Part shown: positions 46,742 through 55,124 of the stretch, in pieces | Position numbering within the stretch: the first letter of the stretch is position 1 | Layout: each line of letters opens with the position of its first letter | Origin: PHAA01 sp964584415 | GTDB lineage: Bacteria > Bacillota > Syntrophomonadia > Syntrophomonadales > Syntrophomonadaceae | Length of the DNA: 64,000 nt | Direction: 5' to 3' | NCBI GenBank assembly: GCA_964584415.1 | Contig: CAZOZX010000002.1 | Location: 1 to 64,000 of the forward strand | Notes under the pieces: generated by a model | The model's database searches: none | The model's input: only the letters and a program-made list of their open reading frames with translations | What the model was told of the DNA's origin: nothing | Position numbers and translations under genes: made by a program

Positions 46742-47701
46742 TTGACAGGCTTTGCCAAGGTTTTGTTTTTGTCATCGGCAGCCTGCCTGGTAATGAGCGC
46801 TTCACCCCCTTTGACGGTAGTCAGTGCAATCATCTGGGGTATTACGCTTCTTCTTGGGGGCTATTTCCTAGGCCGTACCCAACTATTTCTCATATTTGGA
46901 CTTAACTTACTACTGTTGTTCGGGGTGGCCGGAAACAGTATTTTATTTTTGTTACTTATTTTTGGATTGCCTTCCTTTATAATGGGCCTTCAATTGGCGG
47001 CCGAAAAAGGCTATTATGAATTGCAGGTGTGGGGCATGCTTTCGGCTATATTACTGGTCAGCCTTTATTTGGGAATGGCCTTTTATTACTCCAATCCATA
47101 CCAGAATATTATTCCTGAGCAAATTAATAGCAATGTAGAAGAAAGCATAGAGATAATTGAAGACAGCGGGATGCTGCAGCTTTATCAACAACAAGGCTTT
47201 AGTCCGGATGAACTTAAAACGGAACTAACCACTATTTACAACTGGGCTTTCCGACACCTGGCTGCTTGGTATTTTATTGAGGCGATGCTGGCTGTTTTTG
47301 TGGTTTTGAGACTTGGCGCCTATGTCAGTCGCAGAAAAGGGCTGGCTATTTTAATATACCGATCCTATGCGGAAGAGATCATGCCCTGGCCAATGGCATG
47401 GGTAGTAATTGCCGGATTGACTTTATGGCTGTGGGGGCGAGAACAATATACGCATTGGTACTATATTGGCTCTAACATTTTGATAGCTACCTTGCCGGTT
47501 ACCCTCTATTATGGGATGGCCACTATTACATATTTATGGCACCGGGTATCGGTTTTAGCCCGCCGGTTATGTTTGATCTTTCTAGGCTTAACTGTGCTCA
47601 TATTTCCCTTGCCGGCAGTAATTTTTATTGGCCTTTTGGGTCTTTTTGATTCATTATTGGATTATCGGGGACTGGAACCTAAAAAGGAGGAATGGAAATG
47701 A
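46742..47701 (+). CDS. YybS-like multi-pass membrane protein (DUF2232)
   Basis: The protein has about 319 residues, with eight or so hydrophobic segments covering most of it except a soluble loop around residues 120-165 (EQINSNVEESIEIIEDSGMLQLYQQQGFSPDEL). Gene position just before rplI and the hydrophobic profile match YybS/DUF2232. Some members have features of energy-coupling S-components, but no substrate is indicated. The start is TTG 46742 after AAAGAGGTGAG, and the frame stays open upstream within the MazG-like gene. Its stop overlaps the rplI start (ATGA). Confidence 0.78.
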   Translation: MTGFAKVLFLSSAACLVMSASPPLTVVSAIIWGITLLLGGYFLGRTQLFLIFGLNLLLLFGVAGNSILFLLLIFGLPSFIMGLQLAAEKGYYELQVWGMLSAILLVSLYLGMAFYYSNPYQNIIPEQINSNVEESIEIIEDSGMLQLYQQQGFSPDELKTELTTIYNWAFRHLAAWYFIEAMLAVFVVLRLGAYVSRRKGLAILIYRSYAEEIMPWPMAWVVIAGLTLWLWGREQYTHWYYIGSNILIATLPVTLYYGMATITYLWHRVSVLARRLCLIFLGLTVLIFPLPAVIFIGLLGLFDSLLDYRGLEPKKEEWK

Positions 47702-48144
47702 GGGTTATTCTGATCCAGGACGTAAAAAAACTAGGGACCAAGGGACAAGTGTTGGAGGTTTCCGACGGATATGGCCGAAATTATCTTATTCCACAAGGTT
47801 TGGCTGAGGAGGCTACTAAGACACGGGTAAAAGAAATTCAGGAGAAAAATCTTAAAGCCGAAAAAAAGAAGAATACCGAAAAAGATAATGCGGAAGCTCT
47901 TCGAAATAAGCTTCATGGGCAAAAGATTAAGATTAGGGTGAAGACTGGTTCCGGTGATAGGTTGTTTGGCGCAGTGACGGCCAAGGAAATAGCGGATGCT
48001 TTACAGCAAAATTATGGTGTTAACATAGATAAAAAGAAAATAGAAACCGGGGAACCAATAAAACATTTGGGTAATTATACCGTCAAGATAAAGATATATC
48101 CTGCTGTGCAGGCCGAAATCAAAATAGTAGTTGAACCTGAGTAA
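47698..48144 (+). CDS. rplI: Large ribosomal subunit protein bL9
   Basis: This 148-residue two-domain ribosomal protein has the N-terminal domain MRVILIQDVKKLGTKGQVLEVSDGYGRNYLIPQGLA, a long connecting helix (KEIQEKNLKAEKKKNTEKDNAEALRNKL) and a C-terminal RNA-binding domain. ATG 47698 lies 7 bases after GGAGG and overlaps the YybS-like stop; ATG 47692 would be too close. Confidence 0.97.
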   Translation: MRVILIQDVKKLGTKGQVLEVSDGYGRNYLIPQGLAEEATKTRVKEIQEKNLKAEKKKNTEKDNAEALRNKLHGQKIKIRVKTGSGDRLFGAVTAKEIADALQQNYGVNIDKKKIETGEPIKHLGNYTVKIKIYPAVQAEIKIVVEPE

Positions 48145-48163
48145 TCAGGGGAGGAAATATTCG

Positions 48164-50071
48164 GTGCTATATTTGTTGAAGCCAAAGAAATCGAAAAAGA
48201 TACAGATCGGAAAAGAACCTACAATTGAAGAAAGAATTTCTGCTCTATTAAAACAGCTGGAAAACTTGTATGGCACCAGAGGATTTATCTTAAGGGCCAG
48301 TAAACTCGATGCCGTTGACTTGATACAGGCTGACAACGTAAGGTTCCGAGTGTTGGCTTTGCAGAAGCTGCTTGAACAAGATCCTACCTTGACCGAGCTT
48401 GATGGCACAGCTGATTTAGCCGAAGTTATGGATCATCTGGAGGATCTGGCGGCTGAACAATATGCGCGCCAGGCCGTTGCTGAACAGCTACAGCAGCGGG
48501 TGCAGGAAAAAATGGATACCAAGTATAATGACTACCTTCAAGACATAAAGCTGGAGGTGGTCAAGGAACAGAGCGGGCATCATGAGAATGCTCAAACCCT
48601 TAAAAAATTAGGACAGCTTGAAAAAATGGAACGGGGTGGGTTACAATCGTCAGCTTTTGAGAGGCTGCGTCCGTCAAGTATAAAAGATGTTATTGGGCAG
48701 GAAAAAGCCCTGCGCGCTTTAATCTCCAAATTGAGCACCCCTTTTCCTCAACATATATTGCTCTACGGTCCTCCTGGGGTAGGAAAAACCACATGTGCAC
48801 GTTTGGCACTGGATATAGCCAAGACGAGCAGTGGGAGTGTTTTCCGTGAAGAGGCTCCGTTTGTTGAGGTGGATGGTACCACATTGCGATGGGACCCGCG
48901 CGAATCAACCAATCCCTTGCTGGGGTCAGTCCATGATCCTATTTATCAGGGAGCCAGACGGGAATTGGCAGAAGAAGGAATTCCGGAACCGAAACTAGGC
49001 TTAGTGTCCAATGCCCATGGAGGAATACTATTTATTGATGAAATTGGGGAAATGGACAGTTACCTGCAAAACAAGCTGCTTAAGGTAATGGAGGACAAGC
49101 GGGTATTTTTCGAATCGTCCTATTTTGATCCCGCTGATGATAGGATTCCTCAGTACATTAAAAAGATTTTTGCAGAAGGGGTACCAGCAGACTTCCTGCT
49201 GATAGGCGCCACCACCAGAGACCGTGAAGATATCAGCCCTGCTTTTAGATCCCGGTGTATGGAGGTTTATTTCGAGCCCCTTACCCCTTCACAAATTCAG
49301 ACAATTGTGGTTAATTCAGCCCGAAAATTAGGGATCAATATTGAAGACGGAGTCAGTGAGACTATTAGCCAGTATTGCCAAGATGGGCGTACTGCTAACA
49401 AGCTGTTGTTGGATGCCCATGGTTTAACATTTCACATGTCGACTGCTTCAGAGCACAGAATAGAGTTGCAGCACGTCTATGAAGCTATTCAAAATAGCCG
49501 TTTGTCACCGTCCATCGTCAACCGGGCTGGTGACGGAGCGGAAGTCGGCCGTATTTTTGGCATAGGGCTGTCGGGGTACCTAGGATCCCTTATAGAATTA
49601 GAAGCCGTAGCATTTCCCGCTCAAGCCGGGGCTGGAAGTATACACTTCAATGATACTGCCGGGACTATGACCAAGGATTCTGTAACTAACGCTGCTGCAG
49701 TATTTCGCCGGGAATCCGGCCAAAATCTCTACGATTATGACATCCATATAAATATAGTAGGGGGAGGAAAAGTAGACGGGCCATCGGCCGGGGCGGCTAT
49801 TTACCTGGTAATCAACAGCGCTGTCTTCGAGCGTCCCCTTCGGCAGGATATAGCTGTTACCGGAGAGATATCCATACAAGGTCGGGTTAAGCCCGTCGGT
49901 GGAATTTATCAGAAGATAATCGGTGCGAAAAAAGCGGGCATAAAAAAGGTACTACTACCAATGGATAATCAGGCTGATATACCGGTGGGGGTAAAGGGTA
50001 TTGAAATCATCCCAATCAGGTATATTCAGGATGCGTATTCCCATATATTTGAACATAACAACAAAATCTGA
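48164..50071 (+). CDS. lonC: LonC-type ATP-dependent protease
   Basis: This 635-residue AAA+ serine-lysine protease of the Lon family without the typical long N-terminal domain has a charged helical N-terminal part (residues 1-175). The AAA+ module carries Walker A LLYGPPGVGKTT (about residue 200) and Walker B GGILFIDEIGEM. The Lon protease domain has catalytic Ser541 in DGPSAGAA and Lys584 in VGGIYQKIIGAKK, the 43-residue spacing typical of Lon. The size and the Sec-free catalytic dyad fit LonC/LonB-like proteins of clostridia. The start is GTG 48164 after GGGGAGG. It follows rplI where dnaB is often found. Confidence 0.88.
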   Translation: MLYLLKPKKSKKIQIGKEPTIEERISALLKQLENLYGTRGFILRASKLDAVDLIQADNVRFRVLALQKLLEQDPTLTELDGTADLAEVMDHLEDLAAEQYARQAVAEQLQQRVQEKMDTKYNDYLQDIKLEVVKEQSGHHENAQTLKKLGQLEKMERGGLQSSAFERLRPSSIKDVIGQEKALRALISKLSTPFPQHILLYGPPGVGKTTCARLALDIAKTSSGSVFREEAPFVEVDGTTLRWDPRESTNPLLGSVHDPIYQGARRELAEEGIPEPKLGLVSNAHGGILFIDEIGEMDSYLQNKLLKVMEDKRVFFESSYFDPADDRIPQYIKKIFAEGVPADFLLIGATTRDREDISPAFRSRCMEVYFEPLTPSQIQTIVVNSARKLGINIEDGVSETISQYCQDGRTANKLLLDAHGLTFHMSTASEHRIELQHVYEAIQNSRLSPSIVNRAGDGAEVGRIFGIGLSGYLGSLIELEAVAFPAQAGAGSIHFNDTAGTMTKDSVTNAAAVFRRESGQNLYDYDIHINIVGGGKVDGPSAGAAIYLVINSAVFERPLRQDIAVTGEISIQGRVKPVGGIYQKIIGAKKAGIKKVLLPMDNQADIPVGVKGIEIIPIRYIQDAYSHIFEHNNKI

Positions 50072-50114
50072 GACGCTTAATGAATACCGAAAATTCAGGC
50101 TCACCTCCCGATCA

Positions 50115-50144
50115 TTGACACCGAAATGCCGCATCTGCTACTAT
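50115..50144 (+). promoter_or_regulatory. Sigma-A promoter of purA
   Basis: TTGACA (50115-50120), an 18-base spacer and TACTAT (50139-50144). A small leader hairpin of GGGGT and ACCCC lies downstream, near 50176-50192. Confidence 0.7.
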
Positions 50145-50203
50145 TAATTGGTTGGGAATAGAGCGAAATTACCAGGGGTATTATAAACCCCAAGATTTTA
50201 TAG

Positions 50204-51499
<1,296 letters not shown>

Positions 51500-51548
51500 T
51501 TGTAACCGGGGTAGATATGATATATAGTTTGAATAATCTATAGAGACT

Positions 51549-51623
51549 GGGCGCGTAACTCAGCGGGAGAGTGCTACCTTCACACGGTAGAAGTCGTGGG
51601 TTCGAAACCCTCCGCGCCCACCA
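51549..51623 (+). tRNA. tRNA-Val (anticodon CAC)
   Basis: This 75-base cloverleaf has acceptor GGGCGCG/CGCGCCC, D-arm AACTCAGCGGGAGAGT, anticodon stem CTACC/GGTAG with loop TTCACAC (anticodon CAC), T-arm GTGGGTTCGAAACCC and encoded ACCA. It reads GTG codons. Confidence 0.94.
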
Positions 51624-51636
51624 TGAGAAGAATTGG

Positions 51637-51664
51637 TACCGGGGTTGGCCCCCGGTATTTTTTA
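51637..51664 (+). terminator. Rho-independent terminator after tRNA-Val
   Basis: TACCGGGG and CCCCGGTA pair around a TTGGC-type loop (51637-51657), followed by TTTTTTATTT. The remaining spacer to 51934 contains no recognised element apart from a ribosome site at its end. Confidence 0.88.
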
Positions 51665-51934
51665 TTTCTGACCTATACAAATGAAGATGGCTCGCTATTG
51701 GAGGCATCTAAATCAATCCGCATTAAAGAGGATATATTTGGCGGGAACAGGATAGGATATTATACCGGTGTATGAACGGCGATTCCGTGTTAAAATTTAA
51801 GACACACCAACTTTTGTAGCCTATTCTTGCATCTTTTTCTTTAGTCTGTTCTGATAGCCCCGCGGATTGTAGACTTTGAGGACAAACCATATCAAATATC
51901 AATTGTGGTTAAATATCATAAGAGGTGATTGGAA

Positions 51935-54049
51935 TTGAAAGTTAGAGACATAATGACTTCTGATCCCATAACACTGAAGCCCGGTCATAAAGTAGGTGAG
52001 GCTGTGAAGATATTTATTGACCACCAGATAGACGGCGCTCCAGTAATAGATTCAGACGGCAAACTAATCGGGCTTTTTACCAAGAGTCAGATATACCGGG
52101 CTATAGACAATGGGATGAATATAATGCATACCAAAGTAGAGCAAATGATGACTCGGGATATCTACATTGGTTACCCTGACGATGAGTTTGGCGAGGTAGT
52201 CGATGCCACAGTCCCCCGACTCCCGGTTATTAACGAGAACAGAGAGGTTGTAGGTATAGTCACCCGGGGGGATATTGCCAAAGCCTTTTTCAATTCTTAC
52301 AATGAGATGTCGCTTGAATATGGCACGGTTATCAATTCGGCTTATAACATGGTTATATCGATTGACGATAAGGGGATTATCCGGATATGGAATCCTTCCG
52401 CTGAAAAGTATTTAGGAATTAGAGCCGAAGAGGCTGTAGGCAGGAGTATTATAGACGTGCTTCCCAGCAGCGGGCTAATGAATATCATTGCTACCGGTGA
52501 GCCTGAGCCACTTAAAAAAGTCAAACTTAACGATCGGTGGTATATGTCAAACCGATCACCGCTTATAAAGGAGGGCAAGATTGTTGGCGCGGTAGCCATT
52601 CTTCAGGATATTTCTGATATTGAAAAAATGTCAGGAGAACTTAGCTATGTTAAGGAGTTAAATGAAGAACTGGATGCTATCGTAGAATCATCTTTTGACG
52701 GATTATTTATAACCGATGGCAAAGGAATTACGCTGCGGTACAATAGAGCCTTTGAGCAGTTGACCGGGGTAGATGCGCATGAATACCTGGACAAAAGTGT
52801 AACCGAGATCAAAAAGGACGGAATAATATCTGATCCGGTAACATTACACGTACTTGAACAGAAGAAATCAATAACCCTTATGCAGGAGAGCGCTATTGGC
52901 AAGTTAGTTCTTACAACGGGAAATCCAATCTTTGATGATGATGGCAACATCATCAGGGTGGTTTGCAATGTTAGAGACATTACTGAGCTCACCCTTTTAA
53001 GACAGGAACTAGAGAAAGTGCAGGGATTGACCCAGCATTATGAAAACCAGCTCCGCACCTTAAAGCTGCAATTTACCGGGGATGATAAATTGGTTTTTAC
53101 TTCGGCCAAGATGAGCAATCTGGTAGAAATGGCGATGCGGGTAGCCACGGTTGATGCGACTGTATTGATAACTGGGGAGTCTGGTACAGGTAAGGAATTG
53201 GTGGCCGAATTGATACATGCCAGCAGCCGCCAGAATAACAAACCCTTGATTAAAATAAATTGCGGGGCGATTCCGGAAAACTTATTGGAATCGGAGTTGT
53301 TTGGATATGAGTCGGGGGCGTTTACAGGGGCTAAAAAGGAGGGGAAACCAGGCTACATCGAACTAGCTGCCGGAGGCACATTATTCCTGGATGAGATCGG
53401 GGAAATACCCTTTAACCTGCAGTCCAAATTGCTTAGATTCTTACAGAGCAAAGAGATAAGCCGGATCGGGTCTGAAAGCTCTATCACGGTTGACGTTCGC
53501 ATAATTACGGCAACCAATAGAAATCTATTGGAAATGGTGGACAATAAGGAGTTTAGAGGGGACCTATATTACCGTCTTAATGTTATTCCCGTGCATATAC
53601 CGCCTCTGCGGGATAGAATTGAAGATATGCCTGCATTAGTAGCACACTTTACCCAGTTTTTTAACCGCAAATATACAATGAACAAAAGAATATCCCCGGA
53701 AGTAGTGGATATCTTTATGCATTACGACTGGCCCGGCAATGTCAGGGAATTAAATCATCTCATAGAGAGAATGATGGTTATCTCCAATAGAGAAGTTATT
53801 ACCAAAGAAGATTTGCCTCCCCACATGTGGGACAAAGGAATGCCATCTGCTTCATATGTAGTGGTGTCGGGGATCATTCCTTTAAAAGACGCGGTAGAAA
53901 GTGTGGAAAAGCAACTGCTGGAAAGAGTATACTCGCAATATCAAACGACCAGACAAATGGCCAAGGAGTTACATGTAGATGCATCTACGTTGGTAAGAAA
54001 AGCGGCTAAATATAACATAACCCGCAAGTATGTAATTAACACACATTAA
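51935..54049 (+). CDS. Sigma-54-dependent transcriptional activator with CBS and PAS sensor domains
   Basis: This 704-residue enhancer-binding protein has two N-terminal CBS motifs (about 1-55 and 62-120; VRDIMTSDPITLKPGHKVGEA and VEQMMTRDIYIGYPDD). PAS1 (about 130-235, NSAYNMVISIDDKGIIRIWNPSAEKYLG) and PAS2 (about 250-350, SSFDGLFITDGKGITLRYNRAFEQLTG) follow, and then a coiled linker. The AAA+ core has Walker A GESGTGKE at residue 414, the sigma-54 contact loop GAFTGA at 461-466 and Walker B GGTLFLDEIGEI. The C-terminal helix-turn-helix (TTRQMAKELHVDASTLVRKAAKYN) resembles the TyrR type. CBS and PAS suggest sensing of nucleotide and a small ligand. It directly precedes a consensus -24/-12 promoter, its likely target. 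The start is TTG 51935 after AGAGGTGA. Confidence 0.93.
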   Translation: MKVRDIMTSDPITLKPGHKVGEAVKIFIDHQIDGAPVIDSDGKLIGLFTKSQIYRAIDNGMNIMHTKVEQMMTRDIYIGYPDDEFGEVVDATVPRLPVINENREVVGIVTRGDIAKAFFNSYNEMSLEYGTVINSAYNMVISIDDKGIIRIWNPSAEKYLGIRAEEAVGRSIIDVLPSSGLMNIIATGEPEPLKKVKLNDRWYMSNRSPLIKEGKIVGAVAILQDISDIEKMSGELSYVKELNEELDAIVESSFDGLFITDGKGITLRYNRAFEQLTGVDAHEYLDKSVTEIKKDGIISDPVTLHVLEQKKSITLMQESAIGKLVLTTGNPIFDDDGNIIRVVCNVRDITELTLLRQELEKVQGLTQHYENQLRTLKLQFTGDDKLVFTSAKMSNLVEMAMRVATVDATVLITGESGTGKELVAELIHASSRQNNKPLIKINCGAIPENLLESELFGYESGAFTGAKKEGKPGYIELAAGGTLFLDEIGEIPFNLQSKLLRFLQSKEISRIGSESSITVDVRIITATNRNLLEMVDNKEFRGDLYYRLNVIPVHIPPLRDRIEDMPALVAHFTQFFNRKYTMNKRISPEVVDIFMHYDWPGNVRELNHLIERMMVISNREVITKEDLPPHMWDKGMPSASYVVVSGIIPLKDAVESVEKQLLERVYSQYQTTRQMAKELHVDASTLVRKAAKYNITRKYVINTH

Positions 54050-54057
54050 GCCGACGG

Positions 54058-54095
54058 CGTTGTGATATTGCAACGGAATAGCGAATTAGCAACGG
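54058..54095. promoter_or_regulatory. Candidate enhancer (UAS) for the sigma-54 activator
   Basis: GTTGTGATATTGCAAC (54059-54074) is a near-palindrome with 12 of 16 symmetric positions. Its right half GCAACGG recurs at 54089-54095. It lies about 350 bases upstream of the -24/-12 promoter, a normal distance for an upstream activating sequence. It is only inferred. Confidence 0.4.
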
Positions 54096-54133
54096 CAGAA
54101 AAAATTAATAGGAAAAACTAAATTAATGTCTAT

Positions 54134-54166
54134 AAAGAAATGGCTAAGATACCATTTCTTTTTTTC
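54134..54166 (+). terminator. Rho-independent terminator after the activator gene
   Basis: AGAAATGG and CCATTTCT pair perfectly (8 bp, extendable) around CTAAGATA, followed by TTTTTT. Confidence 0.9.
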
Positions 54167-54200
54167 TGTGAATGTGGAAGCGCCTATGTAAATTGAAGGG

Positions 54201-54230
54201 TTACAGAATTGATATTGCTATAAATATAAT
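54201..54230 (+). promoter_or_regulatory. Possible sigma-A promoter upstream of the mutase operon
   Basis: TTACAG (54201-54206), an 18-base spacer and TATAAT (54225-54230). If real, it would give basal expression or a long leader through the -24/-12 site. The rest of the 54050-54527 spacer is AT-rich without a gene. Confidence 0.4.
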
Positions 54231-54427
54231 GAAAAAAGAACCCAAATTAACGGGAAATAAGAGGGGACTTTAATCGCGAATGGATGCCTGGCATAGGAAA
54301 TAAAATAAATTACGTTGCATTATTACAACAAAATTATGTTGAAGATATTCGCAGGATATATATGGCGGAGCAAATCTAAGTTTAATAGCACCGATATATC
54401 GGCACAAGGATAAAAATAGCTTGTTGA

Positions 54428-54443
54428 TGGCATAAAATTTGCT
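54428..54443 (+). promoter_or_regulatory. Sigma-54 (-24/-12) promoter of the acyl-CoA mutase operon
   Basis: TGGCATAAAATTTGCT has the invariant GG (-24) and GC (-12) at the correct 10-base gap and matches TGGCAY-N5-TTGCW throughout. It lies 84 bases upstream of the adenosyltransferase start and just after the gene for a sigma-54 activator. Confidence 0.82.
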
Positions 54444-54527
54444 ACGAAAGAGAATAATAGATAGTTTTTTCCTGGCATATTTATTGGTAACCAAATCAAA
54501 TATCTGAGACAAAAGGGGGTGAAAAGT

Positions 54528-55076
54528 TTGGGAGTAACGGAATCCACTGCAACTATAGCCAAACGCGGCCTGGTAATGGTTATTACAGGTGACGGCAAAG
54601 GAAAAACAACGTCTGCTTTTGGTCAGGCCTTGAGAGCTATTGGACAGGGATACCAGGTATGCCTAATTCAATTCATGAAAGGACGAAAATACGGGGAAGT
54701 CATTGCCTGCGAAAAATACCTTCCGATCACGGTTTATCAGTTTGGATTAGATAGCTTCGTTATGCGGGATGATTCAGCCCAGATAGATATTGATCTGGCC
54801 CGGCAGGGCTTAGAAAAGGCCAAGGAGGTCATAGCCAGCGGAAAGTATGACATGGTTATTCTGGATGAGATTAACGTGGCTGTTGATTTCGGGCTGATTT
54901 CTGAAGAAGACGTGTTAAGAATGGTTAAAAATAAACCAGCTGACTTGGATTTAGTCTTAACGGGTCGGTACGCTCCGGAGAGATTAAAGGATATTGCTGA
55001 TATGGTTAGTGAAGTCACCGAGGTAAAACACCATTATAGGGCAGGTATCAAAGATAGGGCAGGTATCGAGTATTAA
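54528..55076 (+). CDS. cobO: Cob(I)yrinic acid a,c-diamide adenosyltransferase (CobA/CobO/BtuR type)
   Basis: This enzyme transfers the 5'-deoxyadenosyl group of ATP to Co(I) corrinoids to make coenzyme B12. It has 182 residues from TTG 54528, which follows AGGGGGTG. The P-loop is TGDGKGKTTSAFG (residues 20-32). VCLIQFMKGRKYGE and DMVILDEINVAVDFGLI (Walker B-like) are family blocks, and the C-terminus has VTEVKHHYRAGIKDRAGIEY. As the first gene after the sigma-54 promoter and directly ahead of a B12-dependent mutase, it probably supplies and repairs adenosylcobalamin for that enzyme. Confidence 0.93.
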   Translation: MGVTESTATIAKRGLVMVITGDGKGKTTSAFGQALRAIGQGYQVCLIQFMKGRKYGEVIACEKYLPITVYQFGLDSFVMRDDSAQIDIDLARQGLEKAKEVIASGKYDMVILDEINVAVDFGLISEEDVLRMVKNKPADLDLVLTGRYAPERLKDIADMVSEVTEVKHHYRAGIKDRAGIEY

Positions 55077-55124
55077 CCCTGCAGAAGTGTCGACTACGAT
55101 AAAAAAGGTGAGGAGGCGTGGGTA

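Noticed and set aside
54473..54488. Second -24/-12-like element TGGCATATTTATTGGT
   Set aside because: The essential C of the -12 GC is replaced by G. The element at 54428-54443 matches fully.
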